A stretch of DNA of 64,000 bases from Anastrepha obliqua (Eukaryota > Arthropoda > Insecta > Diptera > Tephritidae): positions 26,412,044-26,476,043 of the forward strand of contig NC_072897.1 in the NCBI RefSeq assembly GCF_027943255.1, read 5' to 3'. This document shows, in pieces, positions 29,888 to 40,545 of this stretch (the stretch's first letter is position 1; every line of letters begins with the position of its first letter). The notes below the pieces were generated by a model. That model was given only the letters and a program-made list of their open reading frames with translations, did no database searches and had not been told where the DNA came from. The position numbers and the translations under genes were made by a program.

Positions 29888-32800
29888 ATGCCAAGAGGTA
29901 GAAGACATGCTAACATCGGACGTAATACACGTCACAATAGAAATGTGCACAATCACAGACAAAATGAAAGTGAGGAAAATCATGCTGATAGATTAAGTCA
30001 ACAAAGAGATCGTACTAGGCCACGTTCTCAAAATCGGCCAATAAATATCAATTCTGTAAATTTGAATGGTGCAGCAGTTCAATATAATCCACAACTTGAT
30101 TATTCATCTCACAAATACGTTGTCGTTGGAAGTATGGATAAAATTTGCGGATTTTGTCAAGCATTGAAATTCAAAACTGAAACACCAGGCATGTGTTGCG
30201 CTGCAGGAAAAGTTCGTTTACCAGACATACAATATCCGCCCGAACCATTAGCTACATTATTATCGGGAACATCACCCGATTCCAAACATTTTCTTGAAAA
30301 AATTTCCACATATAATTCATGTTTTCAAATGACATCGTTTGGTGCTGGAAAAATTATAACTGATAACTTCATGCCAACGTTCAAGGTAATACATAAACTT
30401 CAACGTTCAACAACATTCGCTGACACATCTAATGAGTCATTAGATTTTATGGACACAAATTATGGCTTTTTTCAGATTCAAGGGCAAGCATATCACTTAA
30501 TAGGTTCATTACTACCACTACCCGATCAAGAGTCAAAATTTTTGCAAATTTATTTCATTAATGACAACGATGATGAACTTGAAGCACGGTGTGCATTTTC
30601 CAGAAATATAAACAGAGTCATTATGAGAGAGTTAAAAGATTTATTACACACACACAATGTTTTGGTGCAAAGTTTTAAAACAATAATCGAAAGATTGTCA
30701 TCTGATAATCATAAAATTAAAATTGATGCAAATAAAACGCCTGCCGGCGAACATCGTGGAAGATACAATCAACCAACTTCAAGCAACGAGGTTGCAATTG
30801 TTATATCTGGAGATGAATTTTAACCAAGAGATATTGTTTTGCAAAGAAGAAATGATACACTGCAACGTGTTAATGAAACGCATCGAAAATATGATGCATT
30901 ACAATATCCTCTTATATTCTGTCGTGGTGAAGATGGTTATTCGATTGATATAAAACAAATAAATCCAGCAAGTGGTCAAGAAACAAATAAAACTGTAAGC
31001 GCAATGAATTATTATGCATACAGAATCATGATAAGAGAAAATCAAGAGAATCACATTTTAAAATGTCGTAAATTATTTAATCAGTATATTGTTGACATGT
31101 ATGCGAAAATAGAAACAGAACGATTGAATTACATTAGATTCAACCAAAGAAAATTACGCTGTGACGAATACATACATTTACGAGATGCAATTAACAACGA
31201 TACCAACGTTAATAACATTGGTCAAATGGTAATATTACCTTCATTGTATACAGGCAGTCCAAGGCATATGCATGAATACGCCCAAGATGCAATGTGTTAT
31301 GTCAGAAATTATGGTCGACCCGACTTATTCATAACTTTCACATGCAATCCGAAATGGGATGATATTAAGAATCATTTATATACTGGGCAATCAGCTACTG
31401 ATAGGCATGACATTACTGCAAGGGTGTTTAGACGAAAGCTACAGTCTCTAATGGATTTCATTGTAAAACATAAAGTTTATGGAGATGTACAATGTTTCAT
31501 GTATTCTGTGGAATGGCAAAAAAGAGGCTTGCCTCATGCACATATTTTGATTTGGTTAAAACAAAAACTAACCACAGATAAAATTGATCATATTATATGT
31601 GCTGAAATTCCAGATATAAATGAAGATCCAGAATTACATACTACTGTAACCAAAAACATGATTCATGGACCGTGTCGTACGTTAAATCAAAATTCTCCAT
31701 GTATGGTTGATGGTAAATATTCAAAAAACTACCCAAGGCAATTAATTGCTGAAACAATGACGGGAAATGATGGATATCCATTGTACCGTAGAAGATCACC
31801 AGAAGATAATGGAAAAACAGTCACTGTGAAAATAAATAATCAAGATGTGGAGATCGATAACCGTTGGATATTTCCGTATTCCAAATTATTATCGAAAACA
31901 TTTAACGCACATATAAATGTTGAATATTGTAACTCCGTAAAATCCATCAAATACATAAGCAAATATATCAATAAAGGAAGTGACATGGCAGTATTTGGAG
32001 TTGTAAATCGAAATGATGAAATTACTAATTACCAAATGGGAAGATACATTAGTAGCAACGAAGTAGTTTGGAGAATATAATCATTTCCGATTCATGATCG
32101 CCATCCAACTGTTATTCATTTGTCAGTCCATTTAGAAAATGAACAAAGTGTTTATTTCACTGAAAATACTGCTCAACAAATGGCCGAACGACCACCAGCA
32201 ACAACACTAACTGCATTTTTCAACTTATGTGAAACAGATTCATTTGCAAGAACATTGCTTTATTCAAATGTTCCTATTATACTTGGAATGCATCATCAAG
32301 GTCCTGGGCAACGATGGCAACGAGGAATACCTGTAGATGGATATCCAGGTGCTCATTTGGGGGATGCAATCGGACGACTTTACACTGTGCATCCAAGTAA
32401 AGTGGAATGTTTCTATTTACGTTTACTCTTAGTTGATATTCCCGGCCCAAGATCATTCGAAAGTTTGAAACGAGTTAATGGTCATCTTTGTTGTACTTAT
32501 CAGCAAGCATGCAAAGAATTGAATTTGCTTGAAAATGATAATCAGTGGGATGCAACTTTTATGGATGAATGTGCAACAAGTTCTCCACACCAAATAAGAA
32601 CACTATTTTCCATCATTATTGCTACATGTTTCCCAGCAAACCCAAAAGAATTGTGGAATACTTACATGACAGAAGATATCCTACATCAAGTACGTCGAAT
32701 TACTGCAAATCCAAATTTTAATTATACAGATGAATTATATAATGAGGCATTAATTAAATCGAAGACTTTTGCCTGATGATTGCAAATAAAACTCTGAGTG

Positions 32801-33918
32801 AGTTAGGTATGATCGCACCAAATCGTCCGATGCATGATGCATACAATGCAGAATTAAGACGTGAAAAAGAATATGATCGAAATGATCTGAACACATTTGT
32901 TACAACAAACCTACCAAAATTAAACACAGAACAAAGGCAGGCATATGACACAATTATAGACAATGTTGCAAATGAAAGAGGAGGAATATTCTTCTTAGAT
33001 GCACCAGGTGGGACTGGAAAAACGTTTTTGTTGTCGTTAATTTTGGCCACCATTCGATCACAGAATAATATTGCATTGGCTTTGGCATCATCTGGAATAG
33101 CGGCAACTTTATTGGACGGCGGTCGCACTGCACATTCTGCATTAAAGTTACCATTAAATATGCAAGTAAATGAAGAACCAAATTGCAACATTTCTAAAAA
33201 TTCTGGAATAGGAAAAGTTTTACAAACATGTAAAATTATTGTATGGGATGAATGTACGATGGCTCATAAAAAATCACTGGAAGCCTTAAATAGAATACTG
33301 AAAGATTTTCGAAATAACACAAACATATTTGGTGGTGCACTAATTCCATTGGCCGGTGATTTTCGACAAACATTGCCTGTTATTCCCAAATCAACAGCAG
33401 CTGATGAATTGAGAGCGTGTCTTAAATCTTCTAATCTGTGGAGATATGTTCAAAATCTCACATTAACTACTAATGTTCGTGTGCAGTTACAGAATGATCC
33501 AACAGCTGCTGAATTTTCCGAACATTTGTTGCAAATTGGAGAGGGACGAACGCCAATTGCTAAGAATACAGGCACGATCACACTTCCAACTAATTTTTGT
33601 ACCGTAACAGAATCAAGAGTACAATTAGTGCAAAATGTATTCCAAAATATTGCACAAAACTATCGAAATCAAGATTGGCTAAGCTTGAACAATGTAACTG
33701 AAGCAAGAATTTTGAAAGGCAAATTTAAAGGTGAAGATGTTTTGATTCCGTGCATGCCAATGATTTCAACAGATTTGCCTTTTGATTTTAAGCGACTTCA
33801 ATTTCCCATTCGGCTTGCTTTTGCTATTACAATCAATAAGTCTCAAGGTCAAACACTTCAATTATGTGGAAGTGACCAAAAATGTTGTGTATCAGAAGGC
33901 TTTAGAATAAGTTGTTAG
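29888..33918 (+). pseudogene. Helitron RepHel (Rep nuclease and Pif1-type helicase), broken
   Basis: The gene of rolling-circle Helitron transposition. 29888-30823 is the basic N-terminal region with Cys motifs. Frame 2 then resumes at once after a TAA (30821-30823) into the Rep region (30839-32080): LFITFTCNPKWDD, the HUH motif PHAHILIWL, and the paired tyrosines in YISKYINKGSD. A second in-frame TAA (32078-32080) precedes 32081-32776. A frameshift near 32755 moves to the helicase (32776-33918): Walker A PGGTGKTFLL, Walker B VWDECTM, GDFRQTLPV and the motif INKSQGQTL. Part of the helicase between about 33690 and 33700 is deleted, and the C-terminus diverges after LQLCGS. It cannot encode a working protein without correction. 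Confidence 0.88.
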
Positions 33919-34055
33919 TTTACAATCATTAGAGTAAGTCACTAAAATAAATAAAACATTGTTATTAGAATAAGTCGCAAAATAAATGCCGAGCATGAAT
34001 TAAATGATGAAACAAGAAAAAAACGAAGAACACTTTTCATTTATATTTTTCTTTC

Positions 34056-34084
34056 ACCCACCGAAGCGGGTGAGTGTCCGCTAG
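34056..34084 (+). other. Helitron 3' terminus (hairpin plus CTAG)
   Basis: CACCC (34056-34060) pairs with GGGTG (34068-34072), an eight-base loop between them. CTAG ends the element at 34084 and the next base is T, as expected at the AT target of Helitrons. Confidence 0.8.
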
Positions 34085-34299
34085 TGTATATAATGTATAC
34101 TAATATTATAAAGAGGAAAACTTTGTTTGTTTGTTTGGTTGTAATGAATAGGCTCAAAAACTGCTAGACCGATTTTAAAAATTCTTTAACCATTCGAAAG
34201 CTACATTATCCGCGAGTAACATAGATTATATTATATTTTGGAAAAAAATAGGGTTCCGTAAGATATTTGGATTTTTCGGACACAAACTGCAAAAAATCT
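34085..34299 (+). mobile_element. 5' end of a second Helitron-like sequence
   Basis: TATACTAATATTATAAAGAGGAAA followed by TTTGTTTGTTTG and an AAAACTGCTAGACCGATTTTAAAAATTCTTT block closely resembles the conserved 5' end of many insect Helitrons, as I recall it. It starts within about 10 bp of the previous element's CTAG end. It has no coding capacity and no recognisable 3' hairpin. Confidence 0.6.
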
Positions 34300-35451
34300 T
34301 ATATATAAAATAAAGTCAACTTTTTGTGTGTGTTCGCTAACCGGCCGCGTCTTTGCACCGAATTGAACCAAACTTACACACGTTGTTAAGAAGGTATTGA
34401 AGATGGTTTCCGTATAGTTTGGATACCTATTGGTGAATAGGGCTCGAGATATAGGTCAAAACGTGGACCCGCCCTGTGTTTGAACCGAATTAAATCAAAC
34501 TTACACACATTGTTAAGGAGATATTGAAGATGGTTTCCGTATAGTTTGGATACCTATTGGTAGATAGGGTCTCGAGATATAGGTCAAAACGGGGACCCGG
34601 GTAACCTTCGGATGTGTATGTACAATATGGGTATCAGATGGAAGCTGTTGGTGAATGCTTTAGTTCAGAGTATTTCCATCCGCTCCGTGACTAGGATCTC
34701 GAGATAAAGACCAAAACGTGGACCCTAGAATGTGTTTGTACAATATGGATATTAAATGAAAGCTGTTGATAAGTGGTTTAATACGGGGTAATTTTCATAC
34801 CTATTGATGACTAGGGTCTCGAAATATATGCCAAAACGTGGACCCGCCCTGTCTTTGAACCGAATTAAACCAAACTTACACACATTGTTAAGTAGGTATT
34901 GAATATGGTTTCCGTATAGTTTGAATACCTATTGGTAAATAGGGTCTCGAGATATAGGTCAAAACGTGGACCCGGGTAACCTTCGGAGGTGTATGTACAA
35001 TATGGATATCAAATGGAAGCTGTTAGTGAATGCTTTAGTTCAGAGTATTTTTCATGCCGCTCCGTGACTAGGGTCTCGAGATAGAGACCAAAACGTGGAC
35101 CCTAGAATGTGTTTGTACAATATGGATATCAAATTGAAGCTGTTGGTGAATGCTTTAGTACAGAGTATTTTTCATGCCGGGGGGTCTCGAGATATAGGTC
35201 AAAACGTGGACCCAGGTAACCTTTGGTTGTGTATGTACATTGTGGGTATCAAATGAAAGCTGTTGGTGAATGCTTTAGTTCAGAGTAATTCCATCCGCTC
35301 CGTGACTAAGGTCTCGAGATAGAGACCAAAACGTGGACCCTAGAATGTCTTTGTACAATATGGATATCAAAAAAAAGAAAGTGCTTTAATACGGGGTAAT
35401 TTTCATACCTATTGATGACTAGGGTCTCGAGATATATGCCAAAACGTGGAC
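34300..35451 (+). repeat. Tandem repeat block with about 120-130 bp monomers of three types
   Basis: At least nine monomers, each ending in a core like GGTCTCGAGATATAGGTC-AAAACGTGGACCC. By their first half they are of three types: A (TTGAACCGAATTAAACCAAACTTACACAC; starts near 34338, 34471, 34846), B (AACCTTCGGATGTGTATGTACAATATGG; near 34599, 34977, 35213) and C (TAGAATGTGTTTGTACAATATGG; near 34726, 35102, 35341). The order is A-A-B-C-A-B-C-B-C. It begins with TCTTATATATAAAATAAAGTC at about 34296, itself like a Helitron 5' terminus. No coding function. Confidence 0.82.
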
Positions 35452-35644
35452 CCGCCATGTCATCCCACCCCTTACGTCACAGGAGCAAACTCTCGCAGCA
35501 ATCCTGCTCCAAATGCTTCTCCTCAGGGCTGGAATCGAATCCAACCCTGGGCCAGAAGTATTCTACTGCTGCGTCTGCCACAAACGGCTTCACCCGAACT
35601 CCACCTCGGTTAGGTGTAACAAGTGCAACGGGTGGAGCCACCTT
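35452..35644 (+). pseudogene. Jockey-like element, N-terminal piece with 2A-like motif and zinc finger
   Basis: An open frame from 35457 upward reads LLLRAGIESNPGP, a match to the 2A ribosome-skipping consensus (D/G-x-E-x-NPGP), then FYCCVCHKRLHPNST and VRCNKCNGWSHL, a C-x2-C...C-x2-C...W-x-H finger of PHD-like layout. It is interrupted at 35644 by an R1 insertion and continues in frame at 37576 (LKTCSGL, supplying the last Cys). The 5' side is cut by the tandem-repeat block. Several non-LTR families carry 2A motifs at this position, from general knowledge. Confidence 0.75.
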
Positions 35645-37561
35645 TTTTTTTTTTTTTTTTTTTTTGTGGTGGGTGAGGTAGGGTTCAAAATGCCTTCGCA
35701 CTTACAGCGACCGTCGTCTACTGCGTCGTGTGGTGTGGCCACTAAAACAGTCCCTCCTCCTCTCCTGGGGAGACTCCCTCCCGGAACTGATTTGTACATT
35801 ACTTCGGGAGGGCCCAGAACGGCGTCCATGAAAAGGACCAAATTCTAATTCACCCACGTCTGGGTCCACCATATTTGTAGCCAGCGTTCATGCTATAGGC
35901 TCGTCTTCTTTTGTCTCTATCTGCGGGGATTCATGTTGTCGGTTTATCTTCTAGTCAAATATATTAGGACCTCTGTCCATGTCAAGTTTTTTGGCACGTA
36001 GAACTCGCTCTATATACGTGCGAATAATTTGCCAATTTTCTGCGCTTTCTATCATTTTATCAGTGATGTTGTCAGCTCTTAAGGGGCCTAGTCTGCCTTC
36101 GACAGCTGTGCGATCTGGTTTCCATCTCTCACATTTGAGGAAAGTGTGATCTGCGTCATCAATAAGTGCATCTCCGTAGATGCATTTAGTGGTTTCTGAC
36201 TTACCTATGTTGTTAAGGTATTTGTAAAAGTATCCATGTCCAGATAGCATCTGTGTGGTATAATAGTTTACCTCGCCGAACTGTCTGTTATACCATTTGT
36301 CTATGTTTGGTATAAGTCTCTTCGTCCATCGGCCTTTCGTCTCTGACTCCCATCGCTCTTGCCATATTTGCAGTGTATGTGCTCTAATTTGCTGTTTTGC
36401 GCTCGTTTTGGTGCGGGCGCGTGTGTGGTCTCCTATGGCGTTTGTCTCGCTCTTTTTGAAGTTCCATAGTTCTTTTCGCTCTCTCGCTAGCAGATCTATA
36501 GGTATCGTGCCGCTAATAATGAGTACTGCTGCTTCTGATACCGTGCGGTAAGCTGAAGCAACGCGGAGGGCGGCGGTTCTTTGGGCCTTGGCCAGGATCT
36601 TGCGGCGACACTCAGTTTTAAGTGTGTCCGCCCATACTTCACATCCGTATAGTAGAATGGATACCGTCGTGTCCATGAGCAGCTTCCGCCTGCTTGCGAT
36701 GGGTCCTCCGATGTTTGCCATTAGTCTTGATAGCCTTGATATTGTTTTGGTGGATTTTTCAGCAGCGTACTGGATTTGTGCCCAGTATGTCAGTTTGTTG
36801 TCGAGTTTGATGCCCAGATATTTCACTACTTTTGAGGTTGTTTTGTTTTCTGTGTAGACTGGCATTGTCACTTCTACAGGTATGCGCGCTCTCGTGAATA
36901 GGATCAGTTCTGTTTTTTCCGGAGCCAAACTCAGGTCTTGCGAGTCGAGCCATGTCTTGATTCTTGTCATCGTTTGTGTAAGTTTCCGCCTTGCTGCGTC
37001 TACATCCCGTGCGGTAATTACTGCTGCGACATCGTCAGCGTATCCTACTAGGTAGCAGTCGTCGGGCATGTCGGTGGTGAGGATGCCGTCATAGCTTACG
37101 TTCCAGAGATCGGGGCCTAGTATGGACCCTTGGGCCGCGCCAGAGGTTATCATTTTTGTCCGTTGTCCTTTTCTTGTGTCGTAGATGAGTACGCGGTCTT
37201 TGAGGTAGCTGCGGATCATCTTCATCAGGTGTTGGGGTATTTTGAATCGCTTCTCCAATGCGTCTATCATATTTTTCCACTTTGCGCTGTTGAAAGCGTT
37301 CTTTACATCGATTGTAGCGAGGAGCACGATTGGTCGAGGAGAACGATTTATGCTCCGTGCTTTTGCTATGCTCTTTACTACATCTTCAATTGCTCCAATT
37401 GTGGACCTTCGCGGTCTAAAGCCGTGTTGCCTATCCGAGAGGCCTCCCGATTCGTTTATCGCTGCTGCCATTCGTGGTTTCAGCATTTTTTCTAGCAGCT
37501 TTCCTGCCGTGTCGAGCATGCACAGAGGGCGATACGCTGATGGGGTTTCAGGGTCTCCTTT
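35645..37561 (-). mobile_element. 5'-truncated R1-clade element inserted in the jockey-like element
   Basis: Minus-strand insertion of 1917 bp: a 3' poly(A) seen as T from 35645 to 35665 (the exact boundary is blurred by T in the duplication), a 3' UTR to 35950, and an open ORF2 C-terminal part 37561-35951. A 14-bp target duplication, GGTGGAGCCACCTT, flanks it (35631-35644 and 37562-37575). Removing it restores the host element's frame. The truncation point is within the RT fingers. Confidence 0.9.
35951..37519 (-). CDS. R1-clade ORF2, RT to C-terminus (5'-truncated)
   Basis: A 522-codon uninterrupted frame, actually open from the truncation point at 37561. RT motif A is ATIDVKNAFNSAKW (about residue 70), motif B AAQGSILGPDLWNVSYDG (about 130) and motif C GYADDVAAV (about 160). 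The thumb (VKYLGIKLDNKLTY) is followed by the R1-type C-terminal region with GRWTKRLIP and a zinc knuckle CIYGDALIDDADHTFLKC whose second Cys is Gly. APE and ORF1 are absent because of the 5' truncation, so it cannot move by itself. The lack of stops over 1.6 kb suggests a fairly young insertion. Confidence 0.88.
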   Translation of the reverse strand: MLDTAGKLLEKMLKPRMAAAINESGGLSDRQHGFRPRRSTIGAIEDVVKSIAKARSINRSPRPIVLLATIDVKNAFNSAKWKNMIDALEKRFKIPQHLMKMIRSYLKDRVLIYDTRKGQRTKMITSGAAQGSILGPDLWNVSYDGILTTDMPDDCYLVGYADDVAAVITARDVDAARRKLTQTMTRIKTWLDSQDLSLAPEKTELILFTRARIPVEVTMPVYTENKTTSKVVKYLGIKLDNKLTYWAQIQYAAEKSTKTISRLSRLMANIGGPIASRRKLLMDTTVSILLYGCEVWADTLKTECRRKILAKAQRTAALRVASAYRTVSEAAVLIISGTIPIDLLARERKELWNFKKSETNAIGDHTRARTKTSAKQQIRAHTLQIWQERWESETKGRWTKRLIPNIDKWYNRQFGEVNYYTTQMLSGHGYFYKYLNNIGKSETTKCIYGDALIDDADHTFLKCERWKPDRTAVEGRLGPLRADNITDKMIESAENWQIIRTYIERVLRAKKLDMDRGPNIFD

Positions 37562-37835
37562 GGTGGAGCCACCTTAAGACCTGCTCGGGTCTTAAGTCAC
37601 ATAGGGAGTGGTCCACACGGTATGTGGCCACGTGTTGCTCCCGCCAACAGGCGTCTGATGCCTCCACGGCTACTACACCCCCTGATAGGCCGGCACTACC
37701 AACCGCCACCACCACCCACACCTCCACAGTGAGGAGCCTATCGGAGCGACACAACTCCCCTTCAACTGAAGCTTCAAGCTTCTCCAATTCAACTGTAATG
37801 GACTTACGAGTAAGGTCGACGAGATAGTTGACTTT

Positions 37836-39458
37836 ATGAGCCGGCACAGTATTAAAATAGCTGCGGTTCAAGAAACAAAACTGCACGCTAGGTCATCTCT
37901 GATCACCAGGGATGGCTATAACGTGCACAGACACGATCGCGAGCGAGACAACGGTGGTGGCCTAGCGTTTATAGGCCACCACACTGTACAGTATCATCTT
38001 ATCGATGAAGGAATCGACCGTAGGGACAGCACCTTAGAATGTCAAGGTATAGCTGTCCGGACAGGCGATTCCGAAATATTTAACAAATATATACCCCCTA
38101 TCACCTGCTGCCCGGCAGGATATCACCCTGATATAGCTGCGCTCATCAGAGGTGAAAACCGATTGGTTGTAGGTGACTTCAATGCGTATCACGATCTTTG
38201 GCATTCAAGCCTGCCAAATGATCGTAGGGGACAGCAATTGGCAGAGCAGATAGACGATTCGACATTCAGCACAGTGAACGACGACGCCCCCACCAGGGTA
38301 GTGGGCAATTGCAGCAGCTCGCCTGACCTAACAATAGCTAGCGCGGGTCTGATAAATAGCATAACGTGGCGACCTATGCTATCGCTTGCATCAGACCATT
38401 TGCCCATTATCATCTCGATTGAGAGACCTGCCGACTGTGTTTCCGCGAATCACCGGTCCTACTTTAACTTTAGAAAAGCTAGTTGGGCCGGCTTCACGGA
38501 ATTCACCGAGGACACCTTCGCCGCTCTTCCTATCCCCACTGATGTGCGCGTAGGCGAACGCGCATTCCGCAAGGTGCTCACAGCTGCTGTGGCTCGCTTC
38601 ATTCCAGCTGGAAGCTATAAGGACATCCGTCCTCATTTCCCAGCCAAAGCAGCCAGTTTAGCAAACGAGCGTGACCACCTACGCCAGGCCGATCCCGGGG
38701 ATCCCCGCAAAAGGGATCTCAATTTGGAGATCCGGCAACTGGTAAACCAGCATAAGCGGACTAAATGGGTTGAGCACCTGAAGACCTGCAACCTCACCTC
38801 TTGGGTGAGTAAGCTCTGGTCCACCGTTAGGTCCCGGTCAAACCCGACGAAGCACAACGACAAAGTGGCTATCACCTTCAACGGTTGTACATCGTCGGAC
38901 CCGAAGAGATGCGCGAGCTACTTTAGCCGGCTTTTCATACTGCATCCTCCGGGCGACAGAACGAAACGTCGTGCTACCAGAAGGCTGCACAAACTGACGA
39001 ACGACAGTGCGCCACTTACTTTCTCCAGTGATGAGGTTCAGGGGGCCATCAACAAGACGAAATCATCGAAAGCCATTGGCCCTGACGGTTTAAACGCGCT
39101 GATGCTGAAGCATCTGGGACCCCTGGGAGTAGGATTCCTCACCAGGGTTTTCAATCTGTCCATGGCCACTCTCATCATCCCTGACAAGTGGAAAGCAGGA
39201 AGAGTGGTCCCACTACTGAAACCTGGGAAACCCGCCAACCAAGGGGAGTCTTATCGGCCGATAACTCTCCTTTCCCCAGTAGTGAAGACACTTGAAGCCC
39301 TCCTACTCTCTCTCTACACGAAACACCTGGCCCCAGCCCCACATCAGCACGGTTTTCGACGAGTGCACAGCACCATCACTGCACTCACCGCCATAAACGC
39401 CCAAATAAATCGCGGGCTTAACCAAAACCGCCCCTGTCAACACTCCCGCCAGGGCTGA
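37836..39458 (+). pseudogene. Jockey-like APE endonuclease and RT fingers
   Basis: The APE domain really begins upstream at about 37782 (LQFNCNGLTSKV) in this frame; a one-base frameshift near 37780 separates it from the finger-linker frame. APE motifs are VQETKL, VVGDFNAYHDLW, PDLTIAS and SDHLPI, all with expected catalytic residues. RT fingers include KAIGPDGLNA, VVPLLKPGKPANQGESYRPI and HQHGFRRVHST. The frame ends at 39458 after a deletion that removed RT motif A. It could encode an APE-containing fragment but not a working RT. Confidence 0.82.
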
Positions 39459-40521
39459 AGAGGTGGTCCGCGAACTATCTGAGCGGTCGGCACTCGTCAG
39501 TGATATTTCGAGATCAAACGTCAAAGCAGAGAAAGATTAAGCAAGGTGTACCGCAGGGTGGTGTCCTTTCTCCCTTGCTGTTCAATTTCAACATCTCCCC
39601 AACATCCATCAACAGCTCCCCCAACCACCAGCGGGAGTTTCCCTGATCTCATACGCTGACGACTGCACGATAATGGCGTCGGGCAATGACATCGATGGCC
39701 TGCGTTCCAAAGTGAACAACTACCTCACCGACCTTTCTCGCTTTTTTACTGCGAGGAATCTCCAACTCTCCCCCACCAAGTCCACGGCGACCCTCTTTAC
39801 CACCTGGACAAAGGAGGTCAAGCCGTCCCTTAAGGTTAAACTAAATAACCCCAAAATTTTGGGTGTAACCTTCGACAGCTTGCTCTCCTTCTCTGCGCAC
39901 ACAACCGCAATTGCCACTAAGGTCCAAAATCGCAACAAGGTCCTCAAATCGCTGGCCGGCAGCACTTGGGGCAAAGACAAAGAACTGTTGCTTTCGACAT
40001 TTAAGGCAACTAGTCGGCCGGTTCTAAACTATGCTGCGCCTGTCTGGTCGCCTGGAACTAGTGATTCGCAGTGGGCAAAGCTACAGACATATCAAAATAC
40101 CGCCATTCGGACAGCGACCCGGGGCCCCCTGATGTCTCCCATTCAACACCTACATGACGAGGCACAAATGCTCCCAGTAGTGGAGCATAACAAACTGCTC
40201 AGCAAGCAGTTTCTGCTTGGATGTTACCGTAGGTTTCAGTCCTGCAGACACTTGCTTGAGCCTGAGCCGCCTCCCAGGCACGTCAGGAGATATCTCCTAG
40301 ACTACGCTGACGAAATCCAGGGCAAAACTGAACGCAACCTACTGGACAGGACAGTATTTAGACAGTCAATAAACGACATTCACCGGGAGATCTTTACCAC
40401 GTTCATGAGCTCCCGTCCTGTGAATGCCGTAATCGGAGTCCAACCACCACCTATTGCAGATGAAGAGCTCCAGCTTCCCCTGGGCCTACCCCTAGATGAG
40501 CTAGACGAAGACGAACGCTGA
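39459..40521 (+). pseudogene. Jockey-like RT palm, thumb and C-terminus
   Basis: KQGVPQGGVLSPLLFNF (motif B) lies at about 39540-39590 in one frame. A shift near 39600 leads to LISYADDCTIMASGND (motif C) and the long open stretch 39673-40521 with LSPTKSTATLF, PKILGVTFDSLLSF and the C-terminal repeat-like region EPPPRHVRRYLLDYADE. The cysteine-containing C-terminal region present in the related copy is deleted before LGLPLDELDEDER. Confidence 0.8.
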
Positions 40522-40545
40522 TGCTGTTAAAACAACAACAACACC

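Larger units (their letters stand above)
28780..34084 (+). mobile_element. Helitron with degraded RepHel gene
   Basis: The 3' end is well defined: a short hairpin (stem CACCC/GGGTG, 34056-34072) followed at about 8 bp by CTAG (34081-34084) and then T, matching the Helitron CTRR-T terminus. The 5' end is less certain, placed just after the TA microsatellite at about 28780-28796 where an ATTCAGCCGTTTTTCGCG-type sequence begins. The 1.1-kb leader is non-coding and is followed by the RepHel reading region 29888-33918. With no OTU or endonuclease domain, it is a canonical Helitron rather than a Helentron. Confidence 0.82.
37576..40543 (+). mobile_element. Jockey-like retrotransposon, main body
   Basis: Continues the element begun at 35452. 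It carries the end of the zinc finger and a Thr/Ser-rich linker (to about 37790), APE, RT and the 3' end TGTTAAAACAACAACAAC at about 40524-40543. It has no RNase H. Relative to the copy at 16225-17317 it lacks a stretch just before the final LGLPLDELDEDER block, and it has a deletion in the RT palm near 39445. Family type: jockey/CR1-like, carrying a 2A motif and finger at the N-terminus. Confidence 0.82.

Noticed and set aside
34300..35451. Gene cluster or LTR pair from the repeated blocks
   Set aside because: The blocks are short tandem monomers with a shared core and no coding frame; no LTR termini or primer-binding site.
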